From: DATGUN01 sp035301285
Lineage (GTDB): Bacteria > Bacillota > Bacilli > Bacillales > Amphibacillaceae
Direction: 5' to 3'
Assembly: GCA_035301285.1 (NCBI GenBank)
Contig: DATGUN010000055.1
Location: 1 to 8,975 of the forward strand
Length of the DNA: 8,975 bases
A program made the translations under genes and the position numbers. The notes beneath the pieces were generated by a model. It ran no database searches. It worked only from the letters and a program-made list of their open reading frames with translations, and was not told the origin of the DNA. This document shows positions 1 to 5,845 of the stretch, in pieces. Within the stretch, counting starts at the first letter, position 1, and every line of letters starts with the position of its first letter.

Positions 1-369
1 GCATATATCGACGAAATCGCTGCGCTGACAGCTATGAAACATGCTAAAAGCACTGTCGTCACTGCTTCTATTGATTCAGTTGATTTCCTTTCGTCTGCAA
101 AAGTCGGTGATTCACTGACACTGGAAGCCTTTGTGACCTATACAGGGACAAGCTCAATGGAAGTATATGTCAAAGTCACTGCACATGACATCGTCCAGGG
201 TACAGAGCGTCTGACAACCGAATCCTTTCTGACGATGGTAGCCGTGAATGAAGAAGGGCGGCCAATACCGGTCCGTGGTGTATATCCGATCAACGATGCA
301 GAAAGGCGACTGTACGATACAGCACCATCACGAAAAGAAAGTCGAAAACAGCGATTATCTATTCGCTAG
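1..369 (+). CDS. ykhA: Acyl-CoA thioesterase, hotdog fold, YkhA type (5' end missing)
   Basis: The frame is open from base 1 to a TAG at 367-369 and gives the last 122 residues of a protein that normally has about 170; the start lies outside the window. The visible part begins at A-Y-I-D-E-I-A-A-L, the helix that usually follows a GG-x-L-M turn in acyl-CoA hydrolases of the YkhA/YciA family. It continues with A-S-I-D-S-V-D-F, a G-D-S-L-x-L-E strand, the T-S-M-E-V-Y-V strand and T-E-S-F-L-T-M-V-A-V, all typical of one hotdog domain. The C-terminal tail (A-P-S-R-K-E-S-R-K) resembles B. subtilis YkhA. These cytoplasmic enzymes hydrolyse acyl-CoA to free fatty acid and CoA; the chain length preferred cannot be read from the sequence. 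It converges on the DUF429 gene with a gap of 35 bases and no visible terminator. An ATG at base 34 lies inside the conserved domain and is not the start. Family assignment is firm; the exact orthologue is less so. Confidence 0.9.
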   Translation, partial: AYIDEIAALTAMKHAKSTVVTASIDSVDFLSSAKVGDSLTLEAFVTYTGTSSMEVYVKVTAHDIVQGTERLTTESFLTMVAVNEEGRPIPVRGVYPINDAERRLYDTAPSRKESRKQRLSIR

Positions 370-404
370 GTTTCCCGTTTCAGATATATCGACCAAAGAA
401 TACA

Positions 405-1139
405 TTATCCATCAAAATAAACCATTTGCATAGAAATGTTATGGCCATTTTTACGTGGCTCAACCGGAATAGTTTGAAACTCGTTTTCCACGCCATACAA
501 TGCAACGATTGCCAGACATGTCGCATCGATGACATCGTCGGCAATCCGCTGTAATTCTGTTGACGATGAAAGTTCTTTTTTGACCGCCTCAACTACATCA
601 TGTGCATATGACTGAAGGAGCTCCAATCGTTTTTGTTGACCCACGGACGTCCGTTTATGATGCAAAATTGGCTTTTTGTCCGAAGCGAGACGTGCAAAAC
701 AAACCTCAGGGTGGCTTTCCATCAATTTGCTTCCCTGAAAAGGGTGTTCTTTAATGAAGGTATCCAATTCCCGAATCTTTTGACATATATAATAAGATTG
801 TTTACTCAAGCCTTTCCCTAGTATATCACGATTTTTCATGTTAGCGTCTGTATAATCCGTGCAATATGCTGCTTGTTCGGCTGGTGCATTAAAAATGGAT
901 GTTCCCTTATTCGGAATAAACCGACGGGCCATTCTCTCAGGGCGATATGCTTCTTCTGCTTTATTTGATGCTAGACCAATCGGCATATCAATTAAGATCG
1001 TTTCCGCCATGTTAAGTTGTCCAAGAAGTTCAGGAAAATTTTGCGCCTGGATAACTGTCCCTATCCCTTCATTTAACGCTACAGCGACCCATCCATTTGG
1101 GCAGCCATCTACTCCTGCAACATGTTTTGAATGAGACAA
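405..1139 (-). CDS. DUF429 family protein, predicted RNase H-like nuclease
   Basis: This is a complete 244-residue protein, normal for DUF429 (COG4923). The start is TTG (1137-1139), supported by an AGGTGA ribosome site at 1146-1151 with a 6-base spacer. Motifs seen in order: G-V-D-G-C-P-N-G-W near residues 9-17, I-D-M-P-I-G-L near 50-56, S-I-F-N-A-P-A near 81-87, E-S-H-P-E-V-C-F near 141-148, and D-D-V-I-D-A-T-C near 201-208. In the RNase H-like fold the acidic residues D11, D51, E141 and D201/D205 would be the candidates for metal binding; that mapping is inference from the fold. The family is predicted, not proven, to be a nuclease, and no substrate is known to me. No signal peptide or membrane span is seen, so it should be cytoplasmic. 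It lies 98 bases downstream of the zinc-ribbon gene on the same strand, with no clear promoter between, so both may be on one transcript. Confidence 0.85.
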   Translation of the reverse strand: MSHSKHVAGVDGCPNGWVAVALNEGIGTVIQAQNFPELLGQLNMAETILIDMPIGLASNKAEEAYRPERMARRFIPNKGTSIFNAPAEQAAYCTDYTDANMKNRDILGKGLSKQSYYICQKIRELDTFIKEHPFQGSKLMESHPEVCFARLASDKKPILHHKRTSVGQQKRLELLQSYAHDVVEAVKKELSSSTELQRIADDVIDATCLAIVALYGVENEFQTIPVEPRKNGHNISMQMVYFDG

Positions 1140-1145
1140 TTCAGA

Positions 1146-1151
1146 TCACCT
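1146..1151 (-). promoter_or_regulatory. Ribosome binding site that supports the TTG start of the DUF429 gene
   Basis: Read on the minus strand this is AGGTGA, 6 bases before TTG. No ATG nearby in this frame would keep the conserved G-V-D-G-C-P motif near residue 10, so this site decides the start. Confidence 0.6.
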
Positions 1152-1237
1152 GCCATATTTCTTGAAGATTTTTTTGATTCCTGTTTACTTGCAACGATAT
1201 GGTTTTTCTTTCTTTGCACATAGGATTTAAAACATTT

Positions 1238-1393
1238 TTATTTCTTATCACGTTTATTTTCTTTCATTGATAGTTCAGCATCACATTCAAAACAGCGATA
1301 TATGTGACCGGGCAATAATACACCATTAAAGAACCCATCCTCACAATAGATATTTTCTCCACAATGCTGGCATGTACCGATGAACTCCCTCAC
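1238..1393 (-). CDS. Small zinc-ribbon protein, 51 residues, function unknown
   Basis: This short gene starts with GTG at 1391-1393 and ends with TAA at 1238-1240. It has an AGGAGTG ribosome site at 1401-1407 with a 7-base spacer. The protein opens with M-R-E-F-I-G-T-C-Q-H-C-G-E-N-I-Y-C and later has Y-R-C-F-E-C-D, ending in a lysine-rich tail. The pairs C8-x2-C11 and C34-x2-C37, with an extra C17, are the layout of a zinc ribbon. Aromatic and glycine residues between the pairs (G-F-F-N-G-V) suggest a small folded knuckle rather than a chance frame. I recall similar short CxxC proteins in Bacillaceae but cannot name a family with a known role. It may bind a protein partner or nucleic acid; that is speculation. 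It is the first gene of a possible two-gene unit with the DUF429 gene and is divergent from the UPF0180 gene. The ribosome site, cysteine pattern and complete frame make it likely to be real. Confidence 0.72.
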   Translation of the reverse strand: MREFIGTCQHCGENIYCEDGFFNGVLLPGHIYRCFECDAELSMKENKRDKK

Positions 1394-1400
1394 TTTAATT

Positions 1401-1407
1401 CACTCCT
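1401..1407 (-). promoter_or_regulatory. Ribosome binding site that supports the GTG start of the zinc-ribbon gene
   Basis: On the minus strand the sequence is AGGAGTG, a strong Shine-Dalgarno match, 7 bases before GTG at 1391-1393. An in-frame stop lies just upstream, so no longer start is possible. Confidence 0.6.
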
Positions 1408-1480
1408 ATCCACATGTTTTGAAGCCTCTTTTAATATTAGTTACCCACACCCTACAAAAGGGCAACTACTCCAAGACAAT

Positions 1481-1508
1481 GTTTATCCTCTTCTGTTTCG
1501 GACATAAT
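1481..1508 (+). promoter_or_regulatory. Possible promoter of the UPF0180/YkuS-type gene, SigB-like or SigA-like
   Basis: Two readings compete. GTTTAT at 1481-1486 and GGACAT at 1500-1505 with a 13-base spacer partly match the general-stress SigB pattern (GTTTAA, GGGTAT). Alternatively CATAAT at 1503-1508 is a fair SigA -10 box, but no good -35 lies 17 bases upstream. The 5' leader would be about 30 bases. Neither match is strong. Confidence 0.3.
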
Positions 1509-1530
1509 AACAGATGATATTTCAATTCAG

Positions 1531-1536
1531 AGGAGG
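1531..1536 (+). promoter_or_regulatory. Strong ribosome binding site of the UPF0180/YkuS-type gene
   Basis: A perfect AGGAGG sits 6 bases before the ATG at 1543 and fixes the start of the small gene. Confidence 0.75.
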
Positions 1537-1542
1537 CATACT

Positions 1543-1788
1543 ATGGCACGTATCGGTGTCGAGCCCGCACTGTCAAATGTCAAACAGGCACTAGAGGAGC
1601 AGGGTCATGAAGTAGTGGATGTGCATTCGGAAGACGATGTGCATGGCTGTGACAGCATTATCATATCAGGAACAGATAAAGATATGATGGGAATTGCAGA
1701 TGTGGCAATCGAAGGTTCCGTCATCAATGCGCAAGGCTCAACCACAGATGACATTTGCCAAACGGTGAATAACAGACTCAGTTTATAA
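1543..1788 (+). CDS. ykuS: UPF0180 family protein (YkuS type)
   Basis: This complete 81-residue protein matches the UPF0180/YkuS family in length and layout. It starts with M-A-R-I-G-V-E-P-A-L-S-N-V, has a helix ending E-Q-G-H-E-V-V, then the strand C-D-S-I-I-I-S-G-T-D, the conserved M-G-I-A-D turn, and a C-terminal S-V-I-N-A-x-G with D-D-I-C-Q. The family is small, cytoplasmic and found across Bacillus and relatives; no biochemical function is known to me. It carries two cysteines (in H-G-C-D and D-I-C-Q) but no CxxC pair. The gene stands alone with its own strong ribosome site and an intrinsic terminator right after it. It is divergent from the zinc-ribbon gene, with 149 bases between the two starts that must hold both promoters. 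Confidence 0.9.
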   Translation: MARIGVEPALSNVKQALEEQGHEVVDVHSEDDVHGCDSIIISGTDKDMMGIADVAIEGSVINAQGSTTDDICQTVNNRLSL

Positions 1789-1802
1789 CATTTGCTCCAT
1801 AT

Positions 1803-1838
1803 AACTCGTATCCATTGGATGCGGGTTTTTTATTTTCT
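1803..1838 (+). terminator. Intrinsic terminator of the UPF0180/YkuS-type gene
   Basis: A 9-bp stem (1805-1813 with 1817-1825) closes a 3-base loop and is followed by TTTTTT and a further T-rich run; an A-A/T-T extension lengthens the base. Two of the pairs are U-G in the plus transcript and would be mismatches in the minus transcript, so it acts on the plus strand. It begins 15 bases after the stop codon. Confidence 0.88.
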
Positions 1839-1987
1839 TATGGAGATAGACAAATTTTTAAGATAAATAATCAAATGAGTGTGATGCTAAATACTTAACC
1901 TCATCAACATGAATTTCCCCCAAGAAGATTTAAAAATTCTAACTCCCATTATTATAACAGCATAAACATAATTATTAAAAAAGGATC

Positions 1988-2010
1988 TTTCATCTCAAAA
2001 GAGATTGAAA
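1988..2010. repeat. Imperfect inverted repeat overlapping the -35 box
   Basis: TTTCA-TCTC (1988-1996) pairs with GAGA-T-TGAAA (2001-2010): nine base pairs with one bulged T and an AAAA loop. Its right arm includes the TTGAAA box, so a protein bound here could compete with RNA polymerase. No known operator is recognised. Confidence 0.35.
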
Positions 2011-2031
2011 ATATGGTATATTCATGATAAT
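2005..2031 (+). promoter_or_regulatory. Possible SigA promoter of the giant membrane protein gene
   Basis: TTGAAA at 2005-2010 is one base off the -35 consensus, and GATAAT at 2026-2031 is one base off the -10 consensus. The spacer is only 15 bases, shorter than the usual 17, which lowers confidence. A 17-base spacer would give TAATGA, a poor -10. Confidence 0.35.
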
Positions 2032-2044
2032 GATAAATATTTTA
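2026..2044. promoter_or_regulatory. Fur-box-like sequence at the putative -10
   Basis: This stretch begins GATAATGATAA and, by my count, matches 15 of 19 bases of the classical Fur box (GATAATGATAATCATTATC). The second half is the weaker one. The region is AT-rich, so a chance match is quite possible. If it is real, the downstream gene would be iron-repressed. Confidence 0.22.
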
Positions 2045-2114
2045 CATAACACTTTAAAAGAATTAACGGATAATCTTGATATCCATTAATTACTTTTCAA
2101 AAGGCAGGGATAGG

Positions 2115-5100
2115 ATGAATCATTTATCACCTGAGGAAAGACGGCAAGTTGTAGAAGAAGAAATGATCCGTCTGAAAAGAGAAGACTACATTTCCGATGA
2201 TGTTTATGAAACGGTAACAGATGCCGAGAGACGTTTCTATAATGCGATAGTGGAAAAAAATGAAGCTATGCGTTCTGAGGCAAAGGCTGAGCAAATTGAC
2301 ATGTCCCCACATGTCGAAGCCAAAGCTAAAATCGAGGAGGAAGCTGAACAGAAACCACTCAAAGAAAAGAAACAACTCTCCGCAAAAGAAGTACGTGAAC
2401 GCAACATTACATGGTTATTGAATCTCGGTGTTATTTTGCTATTGATTGGAGGTCTTGTGCTGGCAACGAGTACATGGGACGTCATGAGCAATTGGGCCAA
2501 GACAGGTTTGATCGCACTTGTGGCAGTGCTGTTTTTCGGTCTGGCTTATTTCACCAGACGTGTGCTGAAAATTGAAAAGACAGGATTTGCCTTTCACATT
2601 CTGGGAAGTTTGTTCTTGCCGATTGTTATTCTGTCTGCCGGCTACTTTGAGTTATTCGGACCCTACTTTTCCTATTATGGCGAAGGGCGTTTTCTATTTG
2701 GAGCAGCAGGTAGCTTCGTCATTTTGCCCGTTTATGTTTTGTTGGCCGCAAGACTTGCATCACGGCTTTTTATTTGGTTTTCCTATGTGACTATCAGTAT
2801 TTCCGCCGGTTTCTTGATTGCCGCACTGCATCTTCCCGCAGATAGCTTTTATTTGGGTATCATGATTTTTAATGCCGTATTGATTTTAGCCTATACCTAT
2901 TTTGGAAAAAGGCACCAATTGAAACAATTCACGAAAGAGTTCCCTGCCTATATCCAGGCCAACTTGATCATGTCGACATTACTCATGCTTCTATTTTATC
3001 AACAGGAAGTATCTCATGGATTCAACATGCTCTTAACGGCTGTTTTATATTTTGCAATGATTTTTGTCACCAATCATAAAAACTATCATTTTGTCTTCAG
3101 TGCCATGTTAGTCTATGGTGCTTATCAATTGATCGAGTTTTCAGTATTGAACGATTTCGGACCTGTTTTTTACGCTTTGCTGGGATTTATTTTCATTGCT
3201 ATTCCGATGACGATCCGGAAGGATTTCCCATTGAAAAAAGCATTTCAATACACAAGTGCGGTTGTTTCTGGATTGGCATTTCTCTATATCAGTTTAGAAG
3301 GTATGCTATTGAGGATGGAAGAAGCATCACTTGTCTTGATGCTTGCATATATCATGATTGCGTTGAATTTCACATATCTGACGACTGTCATCAACCGGAA
3401 TCTATTCCGATATTTGAGCCCTGTCTTTTTTATCGTTGCACTGTATGAAGGCGTATTACTAGCCCAAAACGTCATAGGATATCAGTCTGTGTACTTGCCA
3501 GAGTTCCTGACAGTATTTTTCCTTTACATTTTTATCGGCTGTTTGATTAACCTGAACTTCTTCAAACAGATTAAAAGCAGTACTCGAGATGTTTCTCTAG
3601 TAGTGATGTTCGCTTTAATTTATATTGCATTCATGTTTTCTGAACGTTGGGTGACAGGAACAATGTTGCTTTTGATTAGTATTCTTGCAGTGTTTATGGA
3701 TCGATTTGAAAAACGTTCCATATTCACGAATAAACCTATTTCTGCTTGGATACATGCGATTACACTTGGTTTTTCAATAACGATGTATTATGCGGCTTTT
3801 CAAGAGAACAGTTGGATCAATGAACCATTCAGTGCCGGAGGATTGGCCTGGACAGGAGTTTTGATGCTTCCTATCAGTTGGTTATGGCGTAAATTCAAGA
3901 AATTCGGCTTTTACCAAAGTACTTTTTTTGCAGCTTGTGGCTTTTATGCCATGGGAATCATCATGACTTTTCTACCGGATATCGATCCCCTGATAAGAAT
4001 ATGGATTGCATTGGTAGGCATCGGCATAGCCTTGTTACTGTATAGGAAAGTGAAAGAAACTTGGACTGCTTTTATGGTTAGTGCACTTTCCCTATTTTTC
4101 TATCTGACTGTCTTATACGCCGTCGATGTGGAACTGGCGATTGACTCTGAACTATACCACACAATGCAATTTGCCACAGGCGCTTTCCTGCTTTTGGTTG
4201 TAGGGTCAATAATCGGTAGACGCGACAAAGTTTTACGCAATAGTTTTTGGTGGATGGGCCATTTATATTTGCCGTTTGCACTTTTGTATAGTCTCCTGTT
4301 TTATGGCGCGGATACCATCTGGGCATTTGCGTTCGGCACCGTTGTTTACGGATTGAGTGTCAAGCAAGCAAATGAAGAATGGCGTCTGAAAACCTTCTTG
4401 TATGCTGCTTTCACTTCTTTTTGGCTGACGACATTACTTGCTATGACACTATTCGATGTAGACGAGCGGATGCCTTATGCATTTCTTGCTACAAGTGCTT
4501 TCTTGGGATTGCTTTGGCAAATAGCTGAAAGGGTTTGGCGAAAGCGGATTACTTATTATGCGGCACCGTTTTCGGCACTCGGTATTCTGGCATTTACCAT
4601 GATCTATCCATTTGACATCCTCTTATTTATTGTGACACTTGTATATATCGCAGGATTGCTGTTCGTCCTTCAAAAAGAAAAGTGGGATATTGTTCAATTC
4701 GTACCACTGGGACTTACCTATTCAGCTATCATAACATTCAGTGATAACGCGGATGAACTCACATTGATTCTGTTAGCCTCATTTGGCATCCTTATTTCCG
4801 TCATCGGATATATGATTTATCCGGTAACTTATCAAGATTTGGACGGAAAAGAAAAAGTACCCATTATTGACTGGTTCAGCATTATCGGTTTGATCACGTT
4901 TGCCAGTTTATATTCTTTTATAGGAGATGCATTATGGACAAAACTTCTGCCGGGACTACTTATTTCCATATACCTTATCATGCAGCGAAACCGTGTTAAC
5001 GATATACCATCCAAGTGGATTGTTTTTGCAGGATGTCTATATTTATTGCAACCCTATTATGCATTGCTCGGATTCTTGTATATTCCGGAATTGATTGAAA

Positions 5101-5543
5101 TGGATTTATATGTGCTTCCATGGATTATTCCAGCTATCTTATTGAAAAAAGTAACGGACAACATTCTTGCCAACCGGTTACAATGGGTCATACTGCTTAT
5201 AGTGGCACTATTGCTTATCATCGATGGGCTTAACAGCAACACAATTTACGATGGCATCATTGTAGGTAGTCTATCCTTGATTTCGATTTTGGCAGGCATG
5301 AAATATCAAATAAAATCTTTCTTCTTTGTTGGGGCTGGTGTACTCCTTTTGAATGTATTTATGCAAACCAGACCCTATTGGGGCAACCTACCATGGTGGA
5401 TTTACCTGCTGATCGCTGGATCAATCTTAATTACTGTAGCAAGTTATAATGAATGGCATAAGCAAAAGACTTCCGATGGAAAAGATACGTTCATCACGAC
5501 GTTCAAAAGGAATGTCGTGGAGAAAATAAAGAAGTGGGAATGA
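2115..5543 (+). CDS. Giant polytopic membrane protein, about 36-38 spans, function unknown
   Basis: The protein has 1142 residues from the ATG at 2115, which follows AAGGCAGGG (AGGG at 2106-2109, 5-base spacer). A TTG at 2076 would add 13 residues but has no ribosome site. Residues 1-95 are soluble and highly charged, rich in Glu and Lys, and predicted helical, probably cytoplasmic; they open with L-S-P-E-E-R-R-Q and contain a conserved-looking A-E-R-R-F-Y-N. The first span begins after V-R-E-R-N-I-T-W-L-L-N-L-G (residues 98-119). From there to residue about 1115 almost everything is hydrophobic spans with very short loops; I count 36 to 38. A short Lys-rich tail follows. The general plan (charged N-terminus, then an all-membrane body) resembles the large DUF2157/DUF2339-type predicted membrane proteins, but I cannot prove membership. 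No catalytic, transport or ATP-binding motif is visible. The gene stands alone, between two intergenic regions of about 300 bases. A role in the envelope or transport is only a guess. Confidence 0.85.
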   Translation: MNHLSPEERRQVVEEEMIRLKREDYISDDVYETVTDAERRFYNAIVEKNEAMRSEAKAEQIDMSPHVEAKAKIEEEAEQKPLKEKKQLSAKEVRERNITWLLNLGVILLLIGGLVLATSTWDVMSNWAKTGLIALVAVLFFGLAYFTRRVLKIEKTGFAFHILGSLFLPIVILSAGYFELFGPYFSYYGEGRFLFGAAGSFVILPVYVLLAARLASRLFIWFSYVTISISAGFLIAALHLPADSFYLGIMIFNAVLILAYTYFGKRHQLKQFTKEFPAYIQANLIMSTLLMLLFYQQEVSHGFNMLLTAVLYFAMIFVTNHKNYHFVFSAMLVYGAYQLIEFSVLNDFGPVFYALLGFIFIAIPMTIRKDFPLKKAFQYTSAVVSGLAFLYISLEGMLLRMEEASLVLMLAYIMIALNFTYLTTVINRNLFRYLSPVFFIVALYEGVLLAQNVIGYQSVYLPEFLTVFFLYIFIGCLINLNFFKQIKSSTRDVSLVVMFALIYIAFMFSERWVTGTMLLLISILAVFMDRFEKRSIFTNKPISAWIHAITLGFSITMYYAAFQENSWINEPFSAGGLAWTGVLMLPISWLWRKFKKFGFYQSTFFAACGFYAMGIIMTFLPDIDPLIRIWIALVGIGIALLLYRKVKETWTAFMVSALSLFFYLTVLYAVDVELAIDSELYHTMQFATGAFLLLVVGSIIGRRDKVLRNSFWWMGHLYLPFALLYSLLFYGADTIWAFAFGTVVYGLSVKQANEEWRLKTFLYAAFTSFWLTTLLAMTLFDVDERMPYAFLATSAFLGLLWQIAERVWRKRITYYAAPFSALGILAFTMIYPFDILLFIVTLVYIAGLLFVLQKEKWDIVQFVPLGLTYSAIITFSDNADELTLILLASFGILISVIGYMIYPVTYQDLDGKEKVPIIDWFSIIGLITFASLYSFIGDALWTKLLPGLLISIYLIMQRNRVNDIPSKWIVFAGCLYLLQPYYALLGFLYIPELIEMDLYVLPWIIPAILLKKVTDNILANRLQWVILLIVALLLIIDGLNSNTIYDGIIVGSLSLISILAGMKYQIKSFFFVGAGVLLLNVFMQTRPYWGNLPWWIYLLIAGSILITVASYNEWHKQKTSDGKDTFITTFKRNVVEKIKKWE

Positions 5544-5598
5544 ATCGACCGGTATCCTTTACTGCAGATCAGTCAGTAAGTATAACTATTCTAAAGAG

Positions 5599-5647
5599 AC
5601 CCCGGCCTTGTTGGCCAGAGCCCGCTTCTGCGCCGGCTTGTTTGGCC
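5599..5647. repeat. GC-rich island with a repeated 16-mer and a hairpin
   Basis: This 49-bp stretch is about 69% GC by count, in strongly AT-rich surroundings. Two near-identical 16-mers, CCGGCCTTGTTGGCCA (5602-5617) and CCGGCTTGTTTGGCCA (5633-5648), lie 31 bases apart. Between them GGCCAGA (5613-5619) pairs with TCTG-C-GCC (5627-5634), seven pairs with one bulged C and a 7-base loop. No T-run follows on either strand, so it is not a normal intrinsic terminator. It may be a copy of a dispersed palindromic intergenic repeat (REP-like), or the remains of a transferred piece. Confidence 0.5.
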
Positions 5648-5781
5648 AAAACATGTCATCACTATGAAGATCTATTATGATATGGATATGAAAATAAAAA
5701 CTTTAACCTTTTGATAAATGATTTTAAACGTTCCCAATCTAACGTCCTAGATCTTATTCTTTCTTATCAAGCCGCTTCGCT

Positions 5782-5810
5782 TTAAACACTATATTGATAG
5801 GGCATATAAT
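5782..5810 (+). promoter_or_regulatory. Promoter of the GNAT acetyltransferase gene
   Basis: A perfect TATAAT at 5805-5810 has a weak -35 (TTAAAC, 5782-5787) with a 17-base spacer. Transcription would start near 5817, leaving about 29 bases to the ATG at 5846, room for the GGAG at 5830. Starting translation at 5828 would leave only about 11 bases and no ribosome site. Confidence 0.5.
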
Positions 5811-5845
5811 GATGATATATTTGGTTAATGGAGCGTGAATTTACG

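Larger units (their letters stand above)
1839..2114. other. AT-rich intergenic region before the giant membrane protein gene
   Basis: No coding frame with a ribosome site was found here on either strand. The left half shows nothing recognisable. The right half (about 1988-2044) has an imperfect inverted repeat, a weak promoter and a Fur-box-like stretch, listed separately. The leader from the promoter to the start would be about 80 bases, which is AU-rich and shows no riboswitch-like fold by eye. Confidence 0.6.
5544..5845. other. Intergenic region with GC-rich repeat island and a promoter
   Basis: No convincing gene is present. The left part (5599-5647) is a GC-rich island with repeats and hairpins, listed separately. 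The middle (about 5655-5775) is AT-rich and shows nothing recognisable. The right end holds the promoter of the acetyltransferase gene. No standard T-tailed terminator for the giant membrane protein gene was found. Confidence 0.6.

Noticed and set aside
1140..1237. Promoter or terminator between the zinc-ribbon and DUF429 genes
   Set aside because: TTGCAA on the minus strand has no -10 partner, and the T-rich or A-rich runs are not preceded by a stem, so co-transcription is the simpler reading.
2076..2114. Longer start (TTG at 2076) for the giant membrane protein
   Set aside because: No Shine-Dalgarno before it, whereas ATG at 2115 has AGGG 5 bases upstream and gives a natural L-S-P-E-E-R-R start.
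4078..4326. Minus-strand open frames inside the giant membrane protein gene (also near 2127-2500, 3284-3475, 4832-5242)
   Set aside because: They mirror the coding strand, have no ribosome sites and give no recognisable protein; they are shadows.
5586..5654. A 22-residue minus-strand frame (ATG at 5652-5654) through the GC-rich island
   Set aside because: No ribosome site, and the open frame follows from the repeated GC-rich bases. The plus strand is also open there, which is expected of a short GC-rich stretch.
5828..5845. Start at ATG 5828 for the acetyltransferase
   Set aside because: No ribosome site and only about 11 bases from the predicted transcription start; M-T-T-Q-I-R at 5846 fits the GNAT first strand. 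The choice is not certain, because the GGAG spacing for 5846 is long.
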